5,220 nucleotides of DNA. Source: an uncultured Bacteroidales bacterium. GTDB taxonomy: Bacteria > Bacteroidota > Bacteroidia > Bacteroidales > Bacteroidaceae. The notes beneath the pieces were generated by a model. That model saw only the letters and a program-made list of their open reading frames with translations. It made no database searches and was not told the origin of the DNA. The stretch covers positions 1-5,220 of the forward strand of contig CALBKR010000291.1 of NCBI GenBank assembly GCA_937896105.1, in the 5' to 3' direction. The position numbers and the translations under genes were made by a program. Shown here piece by piece: positions 1 through 5,220 of this stretch; positions within the stretch are counted from its first letter, which is position 1, and each line of letters begins with the position of its first letter.

Positions 1-724
1 ACTCCAATGTGCAGATAGAGTGTGTGACACCTTCGAGGTAGTCGCTCTGTCCGTGAGTGAAATCGTACATCGGGTATGCATTCCATTTGTTGCCTGTGCG
101 CCAGTGGGGCATATTCAGTACGCGGTACATAATGGGGTCGCGGAAATGCATGTTGGGGCTTGCCATATCTATCTTGGCCCGGAGAATCATCTTTCCCGGC
201 TCTACATTGCCACTGTTCATTTCGCGGAAAAGGCGCAGGCTCTCTTCTGCCGGGCGGTCGCGGTATGGACTGTTCTGCCCGGGTTCGGTGGGAGTGCCTT
301 TCTGCTTGGCAATCTCCTCCGATGTCTGCTCGTCAATATATGCACGGCCTGTACTTATGCACCACTCGGCAAAATCCCAAAGTTCCTGGAAATAATCGCT
401 GGCGTAGCACACCTTGCCCCATTCGAAACCGAGCCATTTGATATCTTCTTCAATGGCGCGTACGAACTCCAAATCCTCCTTCTGTGGGTTTGTATCGTCG
501 AAACGGAGGTTGCATACACCGCCATATTTTTGCGCCATACCGAAATCTATGGCAATGGCCTTGGCGTGACCTATGTGGAGGTAGCCGTTCGGCTCGGGCG
601 GGAAACGGGTCTGCAGCCTGCTGCCGTTAAGCCCCTTCTCCAAATCGTTTATGATTATCTGTTCGATAAAACTGATGCTCTTCTTCTCGCCCTTTTCAGT
701 TTCATTAATTTCTGCCATTGCCAT
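1..724 (-). CDS. glnS: Glutaminyl-tRNA synthetase, N-terminal part (runs off the left edge)
   Basis: Class I aminoacyl-tRNA synthetase that charges tRNA-Gln with glutamine in the cytoplasm, using ATP. I translated the minus strand from the ATG at 724-722 and read 241 codons without a stop. Visible landmarks are the [15 protein letters not shown] block with the HIGH ATP-binding motif at residues 50-53, LRFDDTNP at 73-80, SPYRDRP in the middle, [10 protein letters not shown], and [15 protein letters not shown] at 218-232, followed by VTHSICTLE. These are characteristic of GlnRS rather than GluRS. The KMSKS-type loop and the anticodon-binding beta-barrels lie outside the window; E. coli GlnRS is about 554 residues, so a little over 40 percent is present. 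A second in-frame ATG lies two codons downstream (718-716), so the start could be either; both are followed by a short charged leader before the conserved core. No Shine-Dalgarno is seen. The call is firm; only the exact start is uncertain. Confidence 0.97.
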   Translation of the reverse strand, partial: MAMAEINETEKGEKKSISFIEQIIINDLEKGLNGSRLQTRFPPEPNGYLHIGHAKAIAIDFGMAQKYGGVCNLRFDDTNPQKEDLEFVRAIEEDIKWLGFEWGKVCYASDYFQELWDFAEWCISTGRAYIDEQTSEEIAKQKGTPTEPGQNSPYRDRPAEESLRLFREMNSGNVEPGKMILRAKIDMASPNMHFRDPIMYRVLNMPHWRTGNKWNAYPMYDFTHGQSDYLEGVTHSICTLE

Positions 725-777
725 ATCGTTTTTTTAGTGTTTATAATCATTTTGCTGAAATCTTTGATTTCATTCTA

Positions 778-785
778 CAAAAATA
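778..785 (-). promoter_or_regulatory. Candidate -7 promoter box for glnS
   Basis: Read on the minus strand, TATTTTTG fits the Bacteroides -7 consensus TAnnTTTG exactly and lies 53 bp upstream of the glnS ATG, giving a leader of roughly 45-50 nt. No TTTG is found at the usual -33 distance; the nearest TTTG is only about 11 bp upstream. The T-rich string may instead be the tail of the hairpin at 786-809. The assignment is motif-based only. Confidence 0.4.
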
Positions 786-809
786 GCTCTTTTCTGCAAA
801 TAAAAGAGC
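786..809 (-). terminator. Perfect 8-bp hairpin upstream of glnS (terminator or operator)
   Basis: On the minus strand GCTCTTTT, an 8-nt loop (ATTTGCAG) and AAAAGAGC form a perfect 8-bp stem, followed directly by TATTTTTG. It lies 53 bp past the stop of the glycosyltransferase gene, so it could terminate that transcript: stem plus T-rich tail. The stem is mostly A-T and so weak. Its position directly against the candidate glnS -7 box equally allows a protein-binding dyad. The inverted repeat is certain; its role is inferred. Confidence 0.4.
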
Positions 810-840
810 CTTATAACCCGCGAAATGTTTAGGGAATGCC

Positions 841-869
841 AAAAAAGTTGTATAACAATCTTTCAACTT
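841..869 (-). terminator. Possible intrinsic terminator overlapping the glycosyltransferase stop codon
   Basis: On the minus strand AAGTTG (869-864) pairs with CAACTT (850-845) across a 13-nt loop, and the T-run continues to 841. The stop codon TGA (865-863) sits in the end of the 5' arm. A smaller alternative stem, TTGT-TAT-ACAA, lies at 858-848. The stem is only 6 bp and AT-rich, so this would be a weak terminator, perhaps acting together with the hairpin at 786-809. Confidence 0.35.
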
Positions 870-1747
870 ATATTCTTGCCGGCGGTTATGTAGTACCCAA
901 GCTTGTAGATGTTGAATTTCTCGAGTGAGGGGTTGCTGCCAAGCAGGTTCTTTCTTAGACTTTTTCTCCGGAACCTCCAATAGAGCATAAAAAGCCATAC
1001 AATGTGGTATCTTTTCAGTTTTTTTGCAACGGCAATCAGCGGGGTGTTGCCAATGCTCTCTTTTATAGTGGCAAGGTTGCGCAGTGCCTGCTCGGTTTTG
1101 GCGAGGAATATCTCGTTCTTTTCAAGCCCGCAGTGCAGCAAGGGGTTGTCGATATGTGTGATTCTTATATTCCGTTTTTCGAGTTCCTTGCCGAACAGTG
1201 CATCTTCATAGCCGTATCCGGTGATAGCCGTGTCAAATAAAATTGAAGTGAAGATGGTTTTCTTTATCGCAAAATTGAATGTGGTGAATTTGTCGTATGG
1301 CGCCTTGCTCCGTGTAGCTGCGTCGCGTAAGGAGTCGGCCTTTTTCTCATATCTGTAACGCAAGGAACATTGTTCGTTGGGCTGGCAATTCGCGTGGTAT
1401 AGCCCGCCGCATACAACGTCGCTTTCCTCTAATGCTTTGGTATATCTCTTTAGGAAATTATCCTTTTCGACAATAGCATCGCTATCGATGAATATAAGGT
1501 TTGCGTACCGTGCTTCTGTGGCGAGCAGATTGCGTATCCTGGCTCGGCCGATGTTCTCTTTTTTTACTATCCTGCGGCAGTAGGCAAGGTCCTCTATACC
1601 GGCGTTCAGGTGCAGTTGTGCCGTGTCGGTGCCATCCTCGGCAACCAATATCTCGAATGGTGTGCCGAGTGCCTTGCCTTGCCGGTGAAGTTCTTCCACA
1701 AGCAGATGGCAGTCGTAGTCTCTTGTCGGTATAAGAATCGATATCAT
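863..1747 (-). CDS. Family 2-like glycosyltransferase, GT-A fold (294 aa, complete)
   Basis: Probable transferase moving a sugar from a nucleotide-sugar donor to a surface glycan, lipid or protein acceptor; donor and acceptor cannot be read from the sequence. The N-terminus MISILIPTRDYD and the LVAEDGTD block (residues 34-41) form the nucleotide-binding half of a GT-A fold. NIGRARIRN (65-73) precedes the metal-binding DxD motif FIDSD (86-90, DSD 88-90). The acceptor-side motif GYGYEDALFG (177-186, acidic pair E181-D182) and a late His in NPLLHCGLE (H205) fit a metal-dependent GT-A enzyme. There is no signal peptide. Residues 242-266 are rich in Lys/Arg and aromatics around a short hydrophobic core (HIVWLFMLYW, 248-257), which suggests peripheral membrane attachment. 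The ATG at 1747-1745 is the only ATG after an in-frame TGA at 1777-1775. The gene stands alone, without other glycan genes nearby. It lies 138 bp upstream of glnS on the same strand and is divergent from fhs. Confidence 0.88.
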   Translation of the reverse strand: MISILIPTRDYDCHLLVEELHRQGKALGTPFEILVAEDGTDTAQLHLNAGIEDLAYCRRIVKKENIGRARIRNLLATEARYANLIFIDSDAIVEKDNFLKRYTKALEESDVVCGGLYHANCQPNEQCSLRYRYEKKADSLRDAATRSKAPYDKFTTFNFAIKKTIFTSILFDTAITGYGYEDALFGKELEKRNIRITHIDNPLLHCGLEKNEIFLAKTEQALRNLATIKESIGNTPLIAVAKKLKRYHIVWLFMLYWRFRRKSLRKNLLGSNPSLEKFNIYKLGYYITAGKNIS

Positions 1748-1787
1748 AATTCCTGAGCTGTTATGGCTGCAATATCACAATATGTTG

Positions 1788-1795
1788 CAAATATA
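1788..1795 (-). promoter_or_regulatory. Candidate -7 promoter box for the glycosyltransferase gene
   Basis: On the minus strand TATATTTG is an exact match to the Bacteroides consensus TAnnTTTG, 40 bp upstream of the ATG, predicting a leader of about 30-35 nt. No clear TTTG is seen at the -33 position, which would fall near 1815-1819. Motif evidence only. Confidence 0.5.
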
Positions 1796-1814
1796 ATGCA
1801 AACGCCATCGTTTT

Positions 1815-1848
1815 TTTGTATGTTTTTTGAATTAATTTATTATCTTCG
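1815..1848 (+). promoter_or_regulatory. Candidate promoter of fhs
   Basis: TATCTTCG at 1841-1848 is one mismatch from TAnnTTTG and resembles the common Bacteroides form TATCTTTGC. A TTTG at 1815-1818 is the likely -33 element; the 22-bp gap is slightly longer than usual. The transcript would start near 1855, giving a leader of about 30 nt before the ATG at 1888. An alternative is TAGAATTTG at 1854-1862, which has one base too many between TA and TTTG. Confidence 0.5.
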
Positions 1849-1887
1849 CAAAATAGAATTTGAATTATAAACCTAAATCAGATATTT

Positions 1888-3549
1888 ATGAAGAGTGATA
1901 TTCAGATTGCTCATGAAACTCAGCTTGAGCGTATTGAGAACGTAGCTGCAAAGATTGGTATCGATGCCAATGACCTTGAACATTATGGCAAATACATCGC
2001 GAAATTGCCTTTGAACCTCATTGGCGAGCAGAAGGGTAAACTAATCCTTGTTACAGCCATAACGGCAACAAAGGCCGGTATCGGCAAGACTACTGTTTCT
2101 ATCGGTCTTGCACTCGGTCTTAACAAAATCGGCAAGAAGGCTGTTGTCGCTCTCCGCGAGCCATCGCTTGGCCCCTGCTTCGGTATGAAGGGCGGTGCGG
2201 CCGGTGGCGGATATGCCCAGGTGCTTCCTATGGAGAAGATTAACCTGCATTTTACAGGCGATTTCCACGCAATCACATCGGCGCATAATATGATTTCGGC
2301 ACTGCTCGACAATTATCTCTATCAGCACGCAAAGGATGGTTTCGGCCTGAAGGAGATACTGTGGCGCCGTGTGCTCGATGTAAACGACCGTTCGTTGCGC
2401 CAGATAATCACTGGTGTCGGCCCTGCTACCAACGGCATCGTCGAGCAGGCCGGTTTCGATATCACTCCGGCGTCCGAGCTTATGGCAATACTTTGCCTTG
2501 CAAGTGATGAGGCCGATTTGCGCCGTCGCATAGAGAATATTATGCTCGGTTACACCTATTCGGGCGAGCCGTTCACTGTAAAGGATCTCGGTGTTGCAGG
2601 CTCAATTATGGTGCTGCTGAAAGATGCGATACAGCCAAACCTCGTGCAGACAACCGAGAATACACCGGCTATCATCCACGGTGGCCCGTTCGCTAATATT
2701 GCCCACGGCTGCAACTCGCAGCTCGCTACAAAGATGGCGCTTGCTCACAGCGAATACACAATTACCGAGGCAGGCTTCGGAGCCGACCTTGGTGCCGAGA
2801 AATTCTACAACATACTTTGCCGCAAGAGCGGTCTGCAGCCCGATGCTACGGTTATCGTAGCGACTGCGCAAGGACTCAAGATGCACGGTGGCGTGGAGCT
2901 CGACAAGATAAAGGAACCCGATATGGACGGCTTGCGCAACGGTCTTGCCAATCTCGACCGCCACGTTGCAAACCTTCGCTCCTTCGGTCAGTCGGTCGTT
3001 GTTGTGTTCAACCGCTTTGCTACCGATACCGACGAGGAGATGGCGCTCCTGCGTGAGCACTGCGAAAAGGAACTCGGCTTGCCTTTTGTTATAAACAACG
3101 CCTTTGCTCTGGGTGGCGAGGGTGCTATGGAGATGGCACAGATAGTTGTGGATACAATCGAGAATAATCCTTCGAAGGCACTGCAATTCACATACGACGA
3201 TGAGGATAGCGTGCAGACAAAAATCGAGAAGGTTGCCAAGAATATCTATGGCGCCGCATCGGTTACATTTGCAAAGCCGGCGCTCGACCGCATCAAGCTT
3301 GCCGAGAAGTATGGCCTTGCAAAGTTCCCTGTGTGCATTGCCAAGACCCAGTTCTCGTTCAGTGCCGATGCAAAGCAGTATGGTGCGGTCAAGGGCTTCA
3401 ACCTGCAGATACGTGATGTGGTGCTCAATGCCGGTGCCGAGATGATTGTAGCCATTGCAGGCGATATCATCCGTATGCCCGGCTTGCCTAAAGATCCGCA
3501 GGCTAACCACATCGATTTTGTCGACGGGGAAATCGTTGGCTTGAGTTAA
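1888..3549 (+). CDS. fhs: Formate--tetrahydrofolate ligase (553 aa, complete)
   Basis: Cytoplasmic enzyme (EC 6.3.4.3) joining formate and tetrahydrofolate with ATP to give 10-formyl-tetrahydrofolate, the one-carbon donor for purine synthesis and initiator-tRNA formylation. Length matches the usual 550-560 residues. Landmarks are the ATP-binding loop [10 protein letters not shown] (60-69), [10 protein letters not shown] (90-99), the family signature [11 protein letters not shown] (99-109), [13 protein letters not shown] (118-130), [16 protein letters not shown] (259-274), [14 protein letters not shown] (293-306), [13 protein letters not shown] (483-495) and [11 protein letters not shown] (525-535). 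The second classical signature (VAT[IV]RALKx[HN]GG) appears here as [12 protein letters not shown] (324-335), with three changes. The ATG at 1888 is preceded by an in-frame TGA at 1861-1863, with no ATG between, and by no Shine-Dalgarno. It is divergent from the glycosyltransferase gene and 64 bp upstream of rarA on the same strand. No other folate gene is in the window. The family call is secure. Confidence 0.98.
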   Translation: MKSDIQIAHETQLERIENVAAKIGIDANDLEHYGKYIAKLPLNLIGEQKGKLILVTAITATKAGIGKTTVSIGLALGLNKIGKKAVVALREPSLGPCFGMKGGAAGGGYAQVLPMEKINLHFTGDFHAITSAHNMISALLDNYLYQHAKDGFGLKEILWRRVLDVNDRSLRQIITGVGPATNGIVEQAGFDITPASELMAILCLASDEADLRRRIENIMLGYTYSGEPFTVKDLGVAGSIMVLLKDAIQPNLVQTTENTPAIIHGGPFANIAHGCNSQLATKMALAHSEYTITEAGFGADLGAEKFYNILCRKSGLQPDATVIVATAQGLKMHGGVELDKIKEPDMDGLRNGLANLDRHVANLRSFGQSVVVVFNRFATDTDEEMALLREHCEKELGLPFVINNAFALGGEGAMEMAQIVVDTIENNPSKALQFTYDDEDSVQTKIEKVAKNIYGAASVTFAKPALDRIKLAEKYGLAKFPVCIAKTQFSFSADAKQYGAVKGFNLQIRDVVLNAGAEMIVAIAGDIIRMPGLPKDPQANHIDFVDGEIVGLS

Positions 3550-3565
3550 TCTTTCTGAATTGTAA

Positions 3566-3598
3566 ATTTTACCGCCTTGTAAAATATTACAGGGCGGT
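3566..3598 (+). terminator. fhs-rarA intergenic hairpins (weak terminator or attenuator-like structure)
   Basis: ACCGCC (3571-3576) pairs with GGCGGT (3593-3598), extended inward by a T-G wobble and TGTAA/TTACA, giving a 12-bp stem with a 4-nt AATA loop. It starts 21 bp after the fhs stop and ends 15 bp before the rarA ATG. There is no T-run after it, so it is not a standard intrinsic terminator; it may stabilise the fhs 3' end or reduce read-through. A second hairpin, ATTTTAC (3566-3572) with GTAAAAT (3579-3585), uses overlapping bases, so the two cannot form together. Pairing is visible directly; function is inferred. Confidence 0.5.
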
Positions 3599-3613
3599 TA
3601 TGCTTGATATCTT

Positions 3614-4897
3614 ATGGCACAACCTTTGGCAGAACGTTTACGCCCGACTACATTCGAAAACTATGTCGGTCAGCAGCATCTTGTAGGAGAAGGTGCTGTG
3701 TTGCGCCGTATGATCGATTCGGGGCGCATCCTCTCCTTTATAATGTGGGGGCCTCCCGGAACGGGGAAGACGACCATAGCCAAAATCATCGCCAACACAC
3801 TGAACAGGCCATTCTACACGCTCAATGCAGTGTCGGCCGGTGTAAAGGAGGTGCGCGAGGTTATTGAGAAGGCGAAGAACTCGCCGCTCTTCTCGCGTGG
3901 CGGCGCGATACTTTTCATCGATGAGATTCACCGTTTCAACAAGTCGCAACAGGATTCGCTGTTGAGCGCCGTGGAGACGGGAACTGTTACGCTTATAGGT
4001 GCGACTACCGAGAATCCATCGTTCGAGGTTATCCGTCCGTTATTGTCACGTTGTCAGCTCTATGTTCTCAAGTCTCTCGAAGCAGATGATTTGATGAAGC
4101 TGCTCAATTATGCCATTTCTACTGATGATATGCTGAAGACTCGCGGAGTAGAGTTGCGCGAAACTGCTGCAATGATGCGATACAGTGGCGGTGACGCGCG
4201 CAAGTTGCTCAATATCCTTGAACTGGTGGTTGAGAGTGACCCCGATTCGCCGGTGGTTGTTACAGATGAAAAGGTCAAGCGTTGTCTCCAGCAGAACCCA
4301 TTGGCCTATGACAAGGATGGCGAGATGCATTACGATATAATCTCTGCATTCATAAAATCCATCCGTGGCAGCGACCCCGATGCTGCTCTCTATTGGATGG
4401 CAAGAATGATTGAGGGTGGGGAAGACCCTGCCTTTATTGCCCGCCGTTTGGTGATATCTGCTTCGGAAGATGTCGGGCTTGCAAATCCCAATGCATTGCT
4501 GCTTGCAAATGCTGCCTTTGATGCCGTGACGAAAATAGGTTGGCCCGAGGGGCGCATCCCCCTTGCCGAGGCAACCGTCTATCTTGCAACCTCGCCCAAG
4601 AGTAACTCGGCCTATATGGGCATAAACAGCGCTCTCGAAGCGGTGCGCGCGACGGGTAATCTGCCTGTGCCGCTGCATCTGCGCAACGCTCCCACAAAAT
4701 TGATGAAGGAGCTGGGCTACTCGGACGGATATAAATATGCGCACGATTATCGGGGTAATTTTGTGCGTCAGCAGTTCCTGCCCGACGGGGGACGTGATTT
4801 TAGCTTCTGGGTGCCGCAGGATAATGCCTCGGAGGCGAAAATAAAAAAGTGGATGCACGAGTGCTGGGGCGACGAGCGTAAATTCTCGGCCGATTAA
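3614..4897 (+). CDS. rarA: Replication-associated recombination protein A, AAA+ ATPase (427 aa, complete)
   Basis: RarA/MgsA-family AAA+ ATPase, related to eukaryotic WRNIP1/Mgs1 and to clamp-loader subunits; it acts as a tetramer with SSB on DNA at stalled replication forks. The N-terminus has the typical PLAERLRPTTFENYVGQ opening. Then come Walker A GPPGTGKT (46-53), Walker B ILFIDEIH (99-106), sensor 1 GATTEN (129-134), a candidate arginine finger in LLSRC (R146), and sensor 2 GGDARKLLN (192-200, R196). The C-terminal oligomerisation region begins near HYDIISAFIKSIRGSDPDAA (239-258) and includes SASEDVGLANP (282-292) and APTKLMKELGY (359-369). Length agrees with the family (about 420-450 residues), and all ATPase motifs are intact. 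The ATG at 3614 follows an in-frame TGA at 3605-3607, so no earlier start is possible. No TAnnTTTG box is seen in the 64-bp gap after fhs, so read-through from fhs is plausible. The 3' end faces the convergent hydrolase gene. Confidence 0.98.
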   Translation: MAQPLAERLRPTTFENYVGQQHLVGEGAVLRRMIDSGRILSFIMWGPPGTGKTTIAKIIANTLNRPFYTLNAVSAGVKEVREVIEKAKNSPLFSRGGAILFIDEIHRFNKSQQDSLLSAVETGTVTLIGATTENPSFEVIRPLLSRCQLYVLKSLEADDLMKLLNYAISTDDMLKTRGVELRETAAMMRYSGGDARKLLNILELVVESDPDSPVVVTDEKVKRCLQQNPLAYDKDGEMHYDIISAFIKSIRGSDPDAALYWMARMIEGGEDPAFIARRLVISASEDVGLANPNALLLANAAFDAVTKIGWPEGRIPLAEATVYLATSPKSNSAYMGINSALEAVRATGNLPVPLHLRNAPTKLMKELGYSDGYKYAHDYRGNFVRQQFLPDGGRDFSFWVPQDNASEAKIKKWMHECWGDERKFSAD

Positions 4898-4990
4898 GGG
4901 GTGATTTTGGGTGCGCTCGGATTTTTATTTGATATTACTGCCGAATATTCTTTTATCTGCAAATAATAATGTGCCGCGGGGGTGTGTAAC

Positions 4991-5028
4991 AAAAAATGCT
5001 TTCAAAATTTTTTGGAAGCATTTTTTTT
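4991..5028. terminator. Strong bidirectional intrinsic terminator between rarA and the hydrolase gene
   Basis: ATGCTTTC followed by AAA (4996-5006) pairs with TTT then GGAAGCAT (5011-5021) around a 4-nt loop, with one T-G wobble on the plus strand. The stem is flanked by A5 on the left (4991-4995) and T7 on the right (5022-5028), extending the pairing to about 16 bp. Both strands therefore read as hairpin plus U-run, which suits the convergent genes: it ends 94-131 bp after the rarA stop and begins 7 bp after the hydrolase stop. Confidence 0.85.
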
Positions 5029-5034
5029 CGTTGT

Positions 5035-5220
5035 TCACTCGAAATAGTGTGCTATGCGGCGGTAGCCCTCGGCGTTGGGGTGGAGGCCGTCAGTGAAGAG
5101 GCTCTCGTCAATCTTGCCTCCCTTGCCCAAAAGCTCTTTGCCGGGGTCGAGGTATTTTACCTTGCTTCTGCGGGCCGCGCGTGCAATCTTTTTGTTGAGC
5201 TTGGCGACGCGCTTTTCAAG
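5035..5220 (-). CDS. SGNH/GDSL-family hydrolase, C-terminal fragment (runs off the right edge)
   Basis: I translated the minus strand from 5220 to a TGA at 5037-5035 and obtained the last 61 residues of a protein. They end with LFTDGLHPNAEGYRRIAHYF. DGLHPN carries the Asp-x-x-His pair (D44 and H47 of this fragment), which forms the end of the Ser-Asp-His catalytic set in SGNH/GDSL esterases and acylhydrolases; the xGYRRIA tail that follows is also usual. The earlier blocks, with the catalytic Ser (GDS), Gly and Asn, lie beyond the window. Upstream, VKYLDPGKELL fits the beta-strand and loop before the catalytic Asp. Substrate cannot be told: lipase, thioesterase, carbohydrate acetylesterase and acetylhydrolase members all share this ending. 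It is convergent with rarA. Confidence 0.85.
   Translation of the reverse strand, partial: LEKRVAKLNKKIARAARRSKVKYLDPGKELLGKGGKIDESLFTDGLHPNAEGYRRIAHYFE

Noticed and set aside
20..832. Plus-strand open frame of 270 codons
   Set aside because: It is antisense to glnS, whose translation gives clear GlnRS motifs; the plus-strand product has no recognisable motif and is Cys/His/Ala rich in the way of antisense frames.
747..998. Minus-strand 83-codon frame extending from inside the glycosyltransferase gene into the gap before glnS
   Set aside because: It starts in a different frame within the glycosyltransferase gene, crosses both putative hairpins and has no recognisable domain; best explained as a shadow.
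2602..3510. Minus-strand open frame of 302 codons
   Set aside because: It lies wholly antisense to fhs. Long open antisense frames arise when the sense gene rarely uses the codons that read as stops on the other strand; the product resembles no known family.
3601..3613. TATCTTAT just before the rarA ATG as a -7 box
   Set aside because: It overlaps the start codon, so a transcript from it would lack the start, and it misses the TTTG half of the consensus.
3638..3949. Minus-strand 103-codon frame opposite the rarA ATPase domain
   Set aside because: Antisense shadow of the highly conserved Walker A/B region.
4046..4858. Minus-strand open frame of 270 codons
   Set aside because: It is antisense to rarA, with no promoter box, no recognised motif, and a rarA frame that is conserved throughout.
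4911..5096. Plus-strand 61-codon frame after rarA
   Set aside because: It runs straight through the strong terminator at 4991-5028 and then antisense to the hydrolase fragment.
1..5220. CRISPR arrays, insertion sequences, tRNA or rRNA genes, toxin-antitoxin or defence genes
   Set aside because: No regularly spaced direct repeats, transposase motifs or cloverleaf-like segments were seen; all gaps are under 150 bp and filled by promoter and terminator-like signals.

Overview
The window looks like an ordinary housekeeping stretch of a Bacteroidota (probably Bacteroidales) chromosome. Four things suggest this. Protein texture is typical of the group, for example the formate--tetrahydrofolate ligase with a TKAGIGKTT loop. 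No gene start has a Shine-Dalgarno sequence. The -7 promoter boxes fit the Bacteroides consensus TAnnTTTG. AT-rich intergenic DNA separates coding regions of moderate GC. The genus cannot be fixed from what is visible. No mobile element, CRISPR array, tRNA or rRNA gene is visible.

Layout from left to right: (1) the N-terminal 241 codons of glutaminyl-tRNA synthetase (glnS) on the minus strand, running off the left edge; (2) a complete 294-residue GT-A-fold, family 2-like glycosyltransferase on the minus strand, 138 bp upstream of glnS and separated from it by two hairpins; (3) a 140-bp divergent promoter region; (4) a complete formate--tetrahydrofolate ligase (fhs) on the plus strand; (5) a 64-bp gap with a strong hairpin; (6) a complete AAA+ recombination factor gene rarA (mgsA) on the plus strand; (7) a 137-bp convergent gap with a strong bidirectional terminator; (8) the C-terminal 61 residues of an SGNH/GDSL hydrolase on the minus strand, running off the right edge.

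The genes do not form one pathway. glnS serves translation. fhs makes 10-formyl-tetrahydrofolate for purine and initiator-tRNA formylation. rarA acts at stalled replication forks. The glycosyltransferase probably decorates a surface glycan or lipid. fhs and rarA are on the same strand and could share a transcript, but the hairpin between them may uncouple them.

I found no convincing undescribed system. The items most worth a second look are small regulatory ones: two mutually exclusive hairpins between fhs and rarA, an 8-bp perfect dyad abutting the -7 box of glnS, and the face-to-face promoters between the glycosyltransferase and fhs. There is also a diverged second signature motif in the ligase. 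Every stretch without a gene is shorter than 150 bp.
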